From positions 44,251,168 to 44,315,167 of the forward strand of contig OZ024824.1 of NCBI GenBank assembly GCA_964016985.1: a stretch of DNA of 64,000 nucleotides, in the 5' to 3' direction. Positions 19,192 through 31,555 of the stretch are shown in pieces. The translations under genes were made by a program, and so were the position numbers. The notes beneath the pieces were generated by a model that made no database searches, was not told the origin of the DNA, and was given only the letters and a program-made list of their open reading frames with translations. Source of the DNA: Anodontia alba. Taxonomy: Eukaryota > Mollusca > Bivalvia > Lucinida > Lucinidae. Every line of letters begins with the position of its first letter. Within the stretch, counting starts at the first letter, position 1.

Positions 19192-21262
19192 TCATAGATT
19201 TACCTAGCATATTTCGAGATAATAATGTTATATCAGCTATACCTTCATATTTCGAAAACACGGAATCTCCTATTATTTGTTATAAATATAACAAACCTAT
19301 CCGTAATACTATACCTAATTTCAATAAATTAGTTTCTGATCTTGATATTGAAACTAATTCCCCTGATTCTTGTAAAGATTCTAAATTGTGTTATCAACCA
19401 GCGGGTCATATTGTCATTGGTAACTTGAAGATTATAACTGATTCACGAATCCGTTCAGTTATTTCAAAAGGACCTAAATATAGATTCCCAGCCCACATTG
19501 ATTTCAATAAATGTCGGGAAACAATTGCCAGTGCTTTAAATGATTATTGTACGCGTTGGTGTAAACGAGAGCATGTTGAGTCTAATGCTTTAAATAATTG
19601 GAAATTAAAGATTTTTAAGATCATTGATGAACGTGTGTTATTTTATTCTAATAACCTTGATCTTCTCCCTCCTAAGCCTAAATTATCTTTGCGAACAAGG
19701 TATACAAGAATTTCATAGGAAGTATGTTTTGGCTCCAGCTGATAAAGCTGCTAATAATGTTGTTGTTGTGTGACGACTTTATTATATCAATACTCTAATA
19801 CAAAAACTTGGTAGTACCAAAACATATGAACGGATTTCTACTGACGAGAGATCTATTGTCAATAACCATTCTATCAATATTACTGCTAAGTTTGCAGTGT
19901 GCATTAAGGAAAAGCAAGACAGACTTCCTACGTTATATTGGTTACCGAAACTTCATAAACGACCTTATAAAGCACGTTTCATTGCTAATTCTATTTCATG
20001 TACGACTACTGTTTTGTCCAAACTGCTAACTTCATGCCTTACTGCTGTTAAAAACATTGGATTAGATACTATGATACTGTTTACGAAAGGGACGGAATTA
20101 ACTATTTTTGGTCAATTAAAAATTCTAATGAGATTAAATAAATAAATTTAAATCTAAAAACTTTCAGGCTTCTAAATTGTCTACATATGATTTTTCTACA
20201 CTGTATACTACGTTACCTCATCATCTTATAAAAGATAAACTTATTGATTTAATTAATCGAACGTTTATTCGGGAGAATACCCAATATTTGGCTTGCAACG
20301 AAGAATGTGCTTTTTTCACTTCTGGTGTATATAATAATCAAAATTTATGGTCGTGTCAAAAAGTCTGTGATGCCCTTGTTTATCTTTTGGATAATATTTT
20401 TATTAGATTTGGAACTAAACTTTATAGGCAAACTATTGATATTCCGATGGGAACTAATTGTGCTCCTCTTGTTGCAGATTTGTTTCTTTTTTGTTATGAG
20501 AGAGATTTCATGAAGTCTCTCTCACGTGAAAATCAGGCTGACATTATTGAGGCTTTCAATTCAACTTCAAGATACCTTGATGATTTATTAAATATTGACA
20601 ATGTTTACTTTGACCAAATGGTGGGCTGGATATACCCTACAGAACTCCAATTAAATAGAGAGCAAATTCTTCCGATACCGAGGCACCTTTTTTGGATTTG
20701 AATCTATGTATATCAAATGGTACAGTTTCCACCATAATTTATGATAAACGGGACGATTTTGATTTTGATATAGTCAATTTCCCTTTTCTGGATGGCGATG
20801 TCCCCCAGCGTACCTCTTATGGGGTATACACATCTCAACTTATTAGATTCGCCAGAGATTCTTCAAATCTTAATGACTTTAACTACCGTAATAAAGCCCT
20901 TACTGCCAAACTTCTTAGGCAGGGCTATCGTTATTTTAAACTTCGTAAGGCGTTTTCGAAATTTTATCGCAGACACAGTGCCTTTTTAGAAAAATATAGC
21001 GTCAGTCTGAAAACACTTCTGCAACAAGGTATATCGGAACCTGAATTTTACGGTGACTTAGTGTACAGATTTAGAAAAATTGTAGGTAAATCTAACTTTT
21101 CGGAGCAATTCAGAAAAACTTATTAACCGTTATAAAAGAATTGGCTATAGCCTGGATATTATGCGACAGACTGCATGCCTAGTTGTCAACCAAATCATTG
21201 TTGATAGCTATGCTTCACTCTTTAATTGCACGACGGCGGTTCGGGCCTCAGACTCAATGACG
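19192..21262 (+). pseudogene. Penelope-like reverse transcriptase (broken)
   Basis: Recognisable RT in several frames. Upstream block KYRFPAHIDFNKCRETIASA; then YVLAPADKAANNVVVV, the ADKG-type motif, with G changed to A and followed by a stop; LPTLYWLPKLHKRPYKARF; motif A YDFSTLYTTLP (20186-20218); IPMGTNCAPLVADLF; catalytic YLDD (20573-20584); then, after a frameshift near 20690, LDLNLCISNGT and DFDIVNFPFLDGDVP. The C-terminal thumb region runs to about 21262. Both catalytic aspartate sites survive, but stops and frameshifts inactivate it. In the family this enzyme primes reverse transcription at the endonuclease nick. Confidence 0.8.
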
Positions 21263-21920
21263 GCCTCTTTGTAAAACTTTAACCAGCGGGTTGGGGCTTG
21301 ACGATATGTCTTTGGCTTGATTTACCCAATCATTTATAATAGTGGTCAACTGAATTTCACAACTGTGCATTTTCCTAAATGCTTGTTGCCTGTTGGACAA
21401 GAGCTGATATTCATCCAAGTGAGCCATGATATTTGAGCATAATAGTATGTTCAAGCAACTTACATGGCACGCATGCCAGGACACGGGCGACAATTACAAG
21501 CAAGAGCTCTATCCCCTTTCTTAAAGAGGGGACAAGTGTTTGCCAGAAGCCATTCCTTGGGGATTTCACCCGTATTGTTGAAACAAATGTGCAAATACTG
21601 GACCTAGTTCATTTGCTAGCTCCTTTAGAACTCTAGGATGAACCTCATGAGGTCCTAAAGCTTTTGAGGGATTCAAGCCTTTGAGTACCTTAATGACTGC
21701 TTCTGAAGAAACCACAATACTATCCATGAAGGGGCCGATCTTCTGGGTTAACGGAACCTCATTGTGCTCAGTTTCATTGAACGCATCATTGGATTGACCA
21801 ATTAGTTCATCTGCCCTTTCAGAGTCTAATTGCAACTCCATTTCCTCCGTTTGACGATTTATTTTAATGACTTTAATAAAATAGTTGTTAATTGTACTCT
21901 TCACCTGCCCCATTGAATTT
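21254..21920 (-). pseudogene. CR1-like LINE reverse transcriptase, N-terminal half remnant
   Basis: Reading on the minus strand from 21913: a linker, then KVLKGLNPSKALGPHEVHPR and ELANELGPVFAHLFQQ, the fingers domain found just before 'P.DW..A.V.PIFKKG' in CR1/jockey LINEs. After a gap and frame change: NIMAHLDEYQLLSNRQQAFR and the KMHSCEIQLTTIINDW block. The catalytic palm is missing. It abuts the 3' end of the Penelope-like element, so one element probably inserted into or beside the other. Confidence 0.75.
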
Positions 21921-22119
21921 GTTGGAAAGTCAGTTTACAGAAGGAAAATGGATTGGACTGTGTGGTAAATAAGTTGACCCTTATTGGTTTGAGAGGCTCT
22001 TGTATGAAGCTCCCTGTATCCATCCTTGAGAATACTTCACGAAAGCGAGACGACATTTCAAACCGGAAAGTGCCATCAATTACTCAAAGTTACCACAGGC
22101 AGTGACAGAGAAGCCAGGT
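21921..22119. other. No recognised feature
   Basis: Spacer between the LINE remnant and the ACTCGGCCC-ended element. Confidence 0.4.
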
Positions 22120-22537
22120 GTTCAGGACAACTCGGCCCAGGACAACTCGATCTATTAAAAAGTCGGCCCAAGACAACTTGGCCCAAGTCAGCCCAACTTC
22201 AGAAGACAACTCGGCCCAAGTCTGCCGAACTTAAAAAGACCTCTCTGCCTGAAAAAGTAAAAATAAAAAAATAAAGCGTTTTGCTGCATTCCTTAGTCTT
22301 TTCCCTTTTTCTTTTAATAAAGGTTAAAAAATGCGCCAGGCCATGTCAGCAAATATACGAAATCGTTTTTAAAAAAGTTGGCAATTTGTTGATGTTCAAA
22401 CTTACTTATCATTAAGGTTTGTCAGTTAAAAGAATGGCAATGAACTTTTCTGTTGCAAATTCATGCGTAGTAAAGTTCCATGCATGTCGTTAATTAAGCA
22501 CCAATTAGCTCTATATGTAATCAAATCAAACACTGAA

Positions 22538-22590
<53 letters not shown>

Positions 22591-23240
22591 CAAACCAATA
22601 GAGATTAGCGCTGATTACCACCGGTAAAGGCGACCGCTAATATTTTTCTTTGTTTCTCAATTGCTCGATTTTTTATTTATTTATTTATTTTTTTAATCAT
22701 TATTATTATTATTTTACTTTATTTCATGACTGAAATAAAGGACTTGAAAAACATAGATAGATAGATAGGCATGTGGACGGACGGTCGGGCGTACAGACAG
22801 ACGGACGAACTAACGGACGTACTGATTGATAGATATAGATAGATAGGTAGATAGATGTTGGTAACTGATAAATTTATCTAGTGTATTTTTATTTTTAACA
22901 TTCAACAAATTGTTTCAGTCACTTATATTATGCTGCTCTAACATACAGATGCCATTTAAATTAGAACCTATTATATCATCTATATACTTTTGCATTTTCG
23001 GACCAGGTCTAAGACATCTGTATATGCTTTGCATCACTCATTTACAGAGCAATAACAGTTCCACCATCCAGTTATGGTGCCTGGTCTGATATTTATAGGC
23101 CGAGAGGTCTTCTAAAGTTGAGGCGACTTGGGCCGAGTTGTCTTCTGAAGTTGCGCGGCTTGGGCCGAGTTGTCTTGGGGCCGGCATTTTAATGGACGGA
23201 GTTGTCCTGGGCCGACTTGTCTTTGGGCCGAGTTGTCCGT
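22120..23240. mobile_element. ~1.1-kb element with long ends made of iterated ACAACTCGGCCC motifs
   Basis: Left end 22120-22250 and right end 23098-23240 are inverted repeats of about 130 bases. Each is built from four to five units of (A)GACAACTCGGCCCA-type sequence separated by short linkers, and the linkers (AACTTCAGAAGACAACTC; TTAAAA.GYCGGCCC) also match. The middle holds a (TG)n microsatellite (22539-22587), GATA repeats and an ACGGACGG-rich tract near 22765-22820. No protein seen. Confidence 0.75.
22539..22587. repeat. (TG)n microsatellite
   Basis: About 24 uninterrupted TG units. Confidence 0.95.
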
Positions 23241-24285
23241 AATTCCGGCGAAGCCAGTCGGTTACCCGTGAAACTCAAGATAGCCACAGGGACATACATT
23301 CTTACAAAGTAATCGGGGCGCGTTCACTCAGAAACCCGTGGAATCAATTTGTCTTTGTAACAAACAAGATGAAACTTTGGACCACTTTTTATTGGACTAC
23401 GAAAAATTTCGAGATATAACCTGCTATGGGCATGTGATGAAATTTGTCAGAAACTCGAAATAGTTGCTTTAAACACCAGTGTATTAGAGGTAATCGTCGA
23501 TAGATCTTGTCTCTTGGACAGTATCTGACGCTAGATCGTACAGATCTATACTCCGTACAGTATATCACGCTGGGAGGCTGTGTTATACACTGCATGCTGC
23601 AAGATTTAATCGGTTAGGATTTGTACCAAAAAAGAAAGAAAGAAAAAAAAGGAAGAAAGAAAATGTAAACTAAAATAATAGACAATGATTTTACGTTGAA
23701 TCTGTGACACGACCCGCGTTGTGACATCCTAAATACAGCTGATCAGATAAGAAAAGCCCTGGTGACGCTTTATACAACGATTACTTCTGAAGGAGGTGCT
23801 CCCTAGAGGGAGGAAACTACACAGAGTAAAACAGAACAAATTCAGGAGCCACAGCCTAACAGACGCTAGCTACCTACTTACCTACTTTCCTATACACGTA
23901 CCTATATACCTATCTACATACAGCAGTTATTCAGAACTGGGTCATCAAACTGAAAAACTCCATATACTTACATGTATTTGTAGGTGTGCAAGAAATTATA
24001 TTGGCAGTGGCTAGAGATAGCCTCGGAGGATAGAGATACGGTCCCGTACCTTTGGTTTAAACATATTTTATTGCATAATACAACAAAGTAACAAATTTGA
24101 CATACAAACGATACAGGATTAGAACGAAAGCATATAAATACTTATAGAGTTCTTCTCTTCTACGGTGTATATTTCGTTGTTGACTTGAAGGCAGATTGTT
24201 TCACAGATCAAGGCAAAATATTGTAGTTTATTTCATGTAAGAAGGTAACATAAATTAGTTGACAAAACACACACAAAACTATAGA

Positions 24286-24318
<33 letters not shown>

Positions 24319-24550
24319 AGAATAAAGAAAAAGTAAAAAAAAATAAAAAAAAAAAAAAAATAGATAAATAATAAATAAATAATTAAATAAGTGTTTGTAT
24401 TAAGAAAACAGTAGTAAGAATCAAACAGTGTATAACAAGGTATATGAAAATGGCATTCTTGGAGAGGAACAACTGAGCTTGCATCCACAGGCAGACAATG
24501 CAGATATTGTTCAGGACAAGTTGTACCTGCAACATGCATTTACCACAGAT
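23241..24550. other. Unassigned sequence with A-rich tract
   Basis: No gene recognised. 24284-24360 is nearly all A with scattered T. The sequence around 24010-24060 (AGAGATACGG..CCCGTACCTT) recurs at 26475-26545, so short repeats flank the LINE remnant on both sides. Confidence 0.5.
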
Positions 24551-26460
24551 TTAAAACCGTTTAGTGTCCAATATAAATTTATGAATTTTCTCAAAAATGG
24601 CTTTGTTTATGTAAACAGAGAGGTTTGAGCTGCCGTATAGCAGCAGATTTAAAGTAAGTGTCTGAATTGTAGAAATAGCATTCATTAAAGCTGTGCGTTG
24701 AGTTTGGTAATGTGAGCAATGGAAAAAATAATGCTGCGAATCCTCGATACTACCACAACTACACAGTGGAGTTTCAGAGACATTTTTCAGGAACAGATCC
24801 AGATTCAAAGCACTGCAGTGAGTACGCAAACGAGTGTGTAAGATCTGGAGACGGCGACTGCCAGTATAATAGTATTTCGGTGTTTGTTCCTTGTCTTTAG
24901 TTAAGTTATATTTAAAAGATTTACCAGAATTACTTTGCTGGAGTTCTAATGGCAGATTATTCCATTCTTTGATGGCCGTTGGCAGAAAAGATTGTTGATA
25001 CTGAGTGGTTCTAGCATTGATTCCTCGTAGATTATTTGAATGCCTTAAATTATAATTAGAAACATTACTAATAGATTCAGGTACCAAAGAGGATAGATAC
25101 TGTGGAGTTAAACTGTACCTCATTTTATAGAAAAGAGTTAGCCTGTGATTTTTGCGTCTCTGTTCGAGAGTTTCCCATCGAATTTCAGAATAGAGTGTGT
25201 TAAACGAAACTAACTTTGTTGCTCCTGTAACTATTCTGGCAGCTTCATTTTGTATTTTGTCCAGTTCTCGTTTTTCGTACTGGGTACAGTTATCCCATAT
25301 GACATCGCCATACTCAAGCAACGGTCTTATAAATACAATATAAATGGTTTCAAGAGATTTTCGGTCGAGTTGAAATTTAAGTTTTCTCATGATATTTATT
25401 CTTGTCCACGCTTTTTCAGATATGTAGTTTATATGTTTGTGCCATGAGCAGTCTTGTGAGAATACTATTCCTAAGTGTTTATGAGAGTCCACTTCAGTTA
25501 TTTGTACATTTTGCATAAATATTGGGGGGTGAAGGTTTCTATTTAATTTACGCGAAATTAACATAGATTCAGTTTTTGGAGGGTTAAAAGTGACTAGCCA
25601 CTTAGCAGCCCATTGTGTTATTCTTCCTAAGTCAGCGTTAATACAAGCAGCTGCAGTGACATGGTCATCGGCGACAATATGAACACTTGTATCATCTGCA
25701 AAAAGTCGAATATTGGAACCTATATCAAGTACAATATCATTGATATACACAAGAAATAACAGGGGTCCTAAGATCAAACCTTGAGGGACTCCAGCATGTA
25801 TAAAAATCCAATCTGATACAGCACCAGGCAGAACAACTCTTTGCTTTCGATTAGTTAAATAACTCTTAAACCATTCTAGGACTTGTCCTGTGACACCAGC
25901 TGCTTCAAGTTACAGAAGTAGTCCTGCATGCCAAACCCTGTCAAAAACTTTGCTGATGTCACAGAAGACAACCCGCACTTCTTTGCCAGAATCTAAGGCC
26001 TGACAAAAAGTATTATATAAATATGTAAGTTGGTTGACAGTTGAATCGCCAGGTATAAAACCGGACTGGAGCGAAGAGAGCAAGTTATAAGTTTGTAAAT
26101 GATTATACAGATGTTTGAAGACAAGACGTTCAAAAAGCTTGTCTTCAGAGTTTAGAAGAGATATTGGTCGATAATTATTTACAGCAGACAAGTCACCTTT
26201 CATCGGAACAGGGCAAACATGAGCCTCTTTATAGGAAACTGGCACAACACCTTTGTGCAATGAATCATTGAAGAGTGAACAAAAAGGAGAAGCTAGTTGA
26301 TGCGAAAGTTCCTTTATAATACGATTACTCAGCCCATTTGGTCCAGAAGCTTTACCTACAGGCTATACCTCGAGTACTAATTCAACCTCATTAGGAGTCC
26401 AAAATGATACGATCCAATAAAGAATCAACAGTAGCTTGAGTTTCTGCGTCTCTGCAGTGT
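24551..26460 (-). pseudogene. LINE reverse transcriptase, 3' portion, one nonsense codon
   Basis: Minus-strand non-LTR RT reading in one frame from about 26460 to the stop at 24551, broken only by a TAA at 25912-25910, plus decay upstream. Fingers: NYRPISLLNSEDKLFERLVF; then FCDISKVFDRVWHAGLLL, with the palm aspartate in CDISK; GVPQGLILGPLLFLVYINDI; catalytic LFADD (25691-25702); thumb HKHLGIVFSQDCSWHKHI and FIRPLLEYGDVIWD. The C-terminus has a CCHC-like knuckle (PLCSCGSIEDSQHYFFHC). The AP-endonuclease half and ORF1 are missing, as in a 5'-truncated insertion. Superfamily is jockey/CR1-like; the exact clade needs a tree. Long intact frame, so fairly young. Confidence 0.85.
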
Positions 26461-26924
26461 TATTCTTATATACTTTAGCCTCGCAGGCTAGCGATACGGC
26501 CCCGTACCTTTAGCCGTTCCCACTGCATTTGGCTAGAGATACGGCTGTGATTATTTTCATCCTACTTCCAATACTTTACCTCGTTAGTAGACACCGAATA
26601 ACTTTAAAATCCCGATTTTCAACTTTATTTCCTCAACTTCGACGCCGTTTTGACGGGGACTGATCGTAACGGTAAAATACTGTCAACTAGTGATCATGTC
26701 TCTTCCTGTCCGGTATTGACCTTGATCATTCAGGCACTTTATGCACTAGGTGAAAACACAGGTTAATGCCTATATTAGCTATGCATTTTGGTAAAATTTT
26801 ATATCGCCATATCTGTAAAACTACTGCAGATTTTTCAATGATTTTTCAGCTTTTATTTGAAATATGACCTTCTCTGGATAAATGAACTATTTAGACAAGA
26901 AAATAATTTTCAAAAACTATTTTG
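26461..26924. other. No gene; short repeat
   Basis: Contains the AGCGATACGGCCCCGTACCTTT block shared with 24030-24055 (20-base core) and otherwise unassigned sequence. Confidence 0.4.
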
Positions 26925-27250
26925 GGTCTTCTGAACGATTATTGTAAATCCGTCTCATGTGGCATCCAATTAGAGAGAAGCTGGTATATATGGGACTTGA
27001 TGTTATATCGAAAAAAAAAACAATATCAATTTGATTATTAATTTTATATAGAACCAAATAAATAATATCAACACAGTAAACATTCCCATATTTTTGTTTC
27101 AAACAAGCATACATAGATTTTATTCGCACAGGCCGCCATCTTGGTTGTGTCAAAAGCCAGCTTGAAAATAGTTTGGGGCGGTTCTTTTCCCTCCGCCGAA
27201 AACTGTCACAACTGAACGGAAAGTTTGCTTTTGTTTTGCGAGTGATCGCG
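26925..27250 (+). repeat. Direct duplication, left copy
   Basis: Matches 27405-27745 in order: ATTGTAAATCCGTCTCATGT, ATATGGGACTTGATGTTA, ATAATATCAACACAGTAAAC, and CAACTGAACGGAAAGTTTGC. The copies are about 480 bases apart. Confidence 0.75.
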
Positions 27251-27404
27251 AACGTGTCGGTCAGCTGAACGTTCAGTAAAGCGAAACACTGGCGAATATT
27301 TTTTCAAAAAATAATTTGCATCTTCTGAACCTGGTTTCATCAGCGTGAAACACATCACCAAGTTCCAACGTGGTACAAGGCTTGCGAACACGCATTCTAC
27401 ATAT

Positions 27405-27745
27405 ATTCATGATACACGATTATTGTAAATCCGTCTCATGTGACCTCCGTTTAAAGAGAATAGCCGTTATTCTCGTATATGGGACTTGATGTTAGATCGA
27501 AAATATTAAATCAATTTAATATAGAATCAATTAAATAATATCAACGCAGTAAACATTCTCATATTTTGGTTTAAAAAAAAAAAGCAAAAAAAAAAAGCAT
27601 ACATAAATTTTACTCGCATTGGCCACCATCTTCGTTATGTCAGAAGAGAATAGTTTGAGAATGTCCGCTACCCTCCGACGTAAACGTCACAACTGAACGG
27701 AAAGTTTGCTTTTGTTTTGCTAGTAACCGCGAAAGTTTTGGTTTC
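27405..27745 (+). repeat. Direct duplication, right copy
   Basis: Second copy of 26925-27250 with an added A-rich stretch (27570-27598) and scattered substitutions. Confidence 0.75.
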
Positions 27746-28211
27746 GATCAACTTTTAACATAGAAGGGAGGCAAATCTTCCGGATCTGAAGTTCATTGAT
27801 TTACTCGCTCCGTTCTGCAGTTATCCGCACTTAGTTTATTGTTCTTCACATCCGGTGTGTACATTGATGAAAAATATATTTTGATGTGTAGGAAGAATAG
27901 TCAGGTTTCTTTAGGCAAATTTGTAATGAAATATGGAGCTATGTCAAAGTGGCTGGGCCTATCCGAATGGATACATACAAGGGCAAATATTTCGGCAGTA
28001 AACATACCCATTCCGATCAATAAAAATGAGTCTCCGGACGAATGAACAAGGGTTAATTTCGATCAAACTTCACAATACATACTTTCAGAAAGTCGTTTTT
28101 TGCTTGGCGCTTTACAAAGAAGAAGTGAAACTTTTGTTGTGATTTAATGCAAAACCATTTCTCGCAACTACCTATGCTCAAAAAGTTTTATCATAGTCAT
28201 CGGTTTTTAAA
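27746..28211. other. No recognised feature
   Basis: Unassigned. Open frames here lack protein-like signatures. Confidence 0.45.
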
Positions 28212-29100
28212 CAAGAGGCTACGGCCTCTGAAATCGCTCACCCGAGAACATCTGCTTTAAGTGCAAGACTTGATATTCATATTTAAATGCCGAAGTCTTG
28301 GCACATAATGATTTATCCAATGCAATGTAGATCTCAAGACATTCTGGACATCCAAGGAAGTTTGTTTGAAACTGGCCCCAGTTATTAATTAAAGTTTTTT
28401 CCCCCATTTTCTGCTCTGGTGCTTTTACACAGTTTCATAGTGTGCCGGGTCTCTATTAGATACAGCGAAATTGTATGAAATATTTTCCATTTTTAGCATT
28501 GGTGGCCATTTTGTTCAGCAGAGCAGAATGGTTTGAGCAATTTTGGTGGAAGACCTCCCAAAGAACTATCCTATCAAGTTTAGCTGAAATCCGCCCAGTG
28601 GTTACGGAGATGTCGTTTGAAGTTTTTGTGTTGTTGTTTTTTTTCTATTTTTTGCTCTGGCATTAGCTCTGGCAGCCACTTTGTGCAGCGAAGTGGAAGA
28701 GTTTGAGCAATTTTGGTAGAGGATCTCCCAAGGAACAATCCTATCAAGTTTGGTTGAAATCCGCCAAGTAGTAATGGAGGAGATGTTGTTTGATTTTTTT
28801 TCTATTTTCAGCTCTTGCCGCCATTATGTGCAATGGAGTCAAACTATTTGAGCAATTTTGGTAAAGGACCTCCCAAGGAAGAATCCTGTTAAGTTTGGTT
28901 GAAATCGGCCAGGGAGTTATGGAGGAGATTCTATTTGGAGTTTTATATCTGTAGCTCTATCCACCATTTTGTGCACCTAAGTGGAACCGTTTGTGCAATT
29001 TTTGTAGGGAACTTCCCTAGGTACAATCCTATCAAGTTTGGTTGAAATCCACCAAGCGATTACAGAGGAGAGGTCATTTGAAATTTTTCGATTTTTCTTT

Positions 29101-29134
<34 letters not shown>

Positions 29135-30031
29135 CTGGCCTCCATTTTGTGCAGTGGAACGGAGCGATTTGAGCAATTTTGGTAGAGGACCTCCCAAGGA
29201 AAAATCCAAGTTTTGTTGAAATCCGCCAAGTAATTATAGATGAGATGTTGTTTGAAGTTTTTTTTTTTTTGTTTTTTTTTTTTTTTTTTTTGTTTTGTTT
29301 TGTTTTCTATTTTTGCTCTGGTCGCCACTTTGTGCAGCGGAGAGGAACACTTTGACAATTTCGGTAGAGAATCTCCCAAAGAACTATCCTATCAAGTTTG
29401 ATTGAAATCCGCTTAGTGATTACCGAGGAGATGTTGTTTGAAGTTGTTGTGTTTTTTTTTTTTTTTCTATTTTTAGCTCTGGCGGCCATTTTGTGCCGTA
29501 GAGCAGAAAGAGCTGAGCAATTTGGGCTTCCCAACGAACAATCCAATCAAGTTTGGTTGAAATCTGCCCAAAAGTTACGGTGTAGATGTCGTTTGAAGTT
29601 TTTTTTTTTTTTTTCTATTTTTAGCAGCCATTTGGTGCAGCGGAGCGAACGATTTGAGTAGTTTCGGTAGAGCCCATCCAATACACAATCCAATCAACTT
29701 TGGTTGGAATCTGTCCAGTGGTTACAGTGGAGATGTCATTTGAAGTTTATTCCGCTATGTTTAGCTCTGGCGGTCATTTTGTGCAGCGGAACGGAACGGT
29801 TTAAGCAATTTTGGTAGAGAACCTCCCAAGAAAAAATCCTATTAAGTTTGGTTGAAATCCTTCAAGGGGTTACAGAGAGGATGTCATTTGAAGTTTATGT
29901 GCAGCGGAGCGGAACGGTTTGATCAATATTGGTAGAAGACCTCCCAAGGAACAATCCTATCAAGTTTGGTTGAAATCCGCCCAGTGGTTACGGATGAGAT
30001 GTTGTTTGAAGTTTCTTTTTTTTTTTTTTGT

Positions 30032-30072
<41 letters not shown>

Positions 30073-30279
30073 TTCTGGCGGCCATTTTGTGCATCGGAGC
30101 GGAACGATTTGAGCAATTTTGGTAGAGGACTTCCAAAGGAACAATCCTATCAACTTTGGTTGAAATCCGCCCAGTAGTTACGGAGGAGATGTCATTTGAA
30201 GCAAATTGTGGACGACGCACGACGGACACAGGGCGATCACAATAGCTAACCCCGAGCACGTTGTGCTCAGGTGAGCTAA
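28212..30279 (+). mobile_element. Tandem-core non-autonomous element 1 (Helitron/HINE-like)
   Basis: Starts CAAGAGGCTACGGCCTCTG and ends with hairpin GAGCAC-GTT-GTGCTC (30254-30268), then AGGTGAGCTAA. The core holds about 11 degenerate monomers of 117-190 bases (28490-30210), each with CTCCCAAGGAACAATCCTAT, GTTTGGTTGAAATCCGCC and GGCGGCCATTTTGTGCAGCG type blocks; poly-T tracts separate them. The same termini bound 34560-36870 and 54696-56535. A 3' hairpin followed about 10 bases later by CTAA resembles Helitron-type ends, but no Rep/helicase is present; the class is an inference. Confidence 0.7.
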
Positions 30280-31555
30280 AAAAAACAGATATTTTCACTT
30301 TTTACATAGTGAAAAATGAACACACACAAAAAACAAAACAAAAAAAAAAAAAAAAAACAAAAAAAAAAAAAAAAAAAAAAAAAAAATGCAGAAATCTGTA
30401 GAATAGATAATTTGGAAGCAGATTTTCAACAAGTTCCGCTTGTAAAATTTTTCTGAAATTTTCACAATATTGTTGTGAAACATCAATAATTCACATTCAG
30501 CAAAGAAAATCAAAAAGTAAGTACTCTGACGAAAAATTCCAAAAAAAAAAAAAAAAAAAAAAAAAAATCACTTTACTATGGAAGTTGCATAGGCCAGGTC
30601 AATTTTTGGCTGTCAATTTAATTTTAAGTTAAATATGTGAGAACAAAACACAGAAACAGAAAAGACAAAAAGAAAAATAATGTATAACCTTGTAAACCCC
30701 AGTTTTATATATAAAAGTGGTTGTTTAAGGGATCAAAATTATATGGACATGTTTTCGTGATGTTACATCAAGTTTTGCACATTGATAGTTTTTGTCTTTC
30801 AGGTATAATTTATATGCGGCCAATAACACTGGTCAGTTCCGGTGACATTCTCCAGTGCATACGTTATAATAAATAATAAAGGAAAAAGCAGTGTCGGTGA
30901 AGAATGTGTCTGCAAATTTTGATCAAAATCTTGCGACAAATAAATAACTTATTTAGGTTTGAAGATTTCAAAGTGCTCTTCTGCATATACATATATATGT
31001 TCTGGGCGTCGCCAGTTTTAATATTCAGTGAGGCTTTATGATGTCGAAAATAATAATATTTGCAGTTGAGATTTTACCATTTTACCTGTGCATAAAGCTT
31101 CTTCTCTAGATCTATATTGACTTTGCTTGGAAAACCACAGTTTTCTATCAGAAAGAAGAATTTAATGACTCCAAATATTTAGAACCTCATTAAATATTCA
31201 GAATGGCGGCGCCCCTTAAATGTCATTAACTTTCCTTGTTTTTATCCGATTCTGATCGAATTTTCAGCGAAATAAACGGTTTGTCGAGATCTTTCATCTC
31301 AGTATGTGCTTCATCAATGTTGATTTTCTCTGACAAGCCATTGCATAACTGAGGCCCCGGAAAGATGGAATTTATTATTCTGAAGTAACTCAGTGGCAAT
31401 AACTAAAGTGTTAATTAACAAGTCAGTTTCGATGACATTTTTTATGAAACGCCAAATACATTTGCATCAGGTTCCAATGGTAAAAAGTCAATACGCAATG
31501 CTTAATAACCCCTTGCACAGTAATGACCAGTACAGAAAACTGGCTTAAGACATTG
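30280..31555. other. No gene; A-rich tracts
   Basis: Poly-A runs at 30340-30387 and 30541-30567. The rest is unassigned AT-rich sequence. Confidence 0.5.

Larger units (their letters stand above)
18195..21262 (+). mobile_element. Penelope-like retroelement, GIY-YIG domain ahead of RT, degraded
   Basis: A GIY-YIG-like endonuclease segment is followed on the same strand by a linker and a full-length reverse transcriptase, and the linker reads through in an order consistent with one polyprotein. Canonical Penelope elements put the endonuclease after the RT; an N-terminal position is the permuted arrangement reported for the Chlamys-type group. The copy has several stops and frameshifts and a ~296-bp insertion, so it is inactive. 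Its 5' and 3' boundaries are not defined. Confidence 0.75.

Noticed and set aside
24284..24360. Poly-A tail of the adjacent LINE
   Set aside because: The LINE is on the minus strand, so its tail should be T-rich on the plus strand; this tract is A-rich on plus.
29074..30153. Lys-rich minus-strand ORFs
   Set aside because: They are translations of poly-T separators and tandem monomers of element 1.
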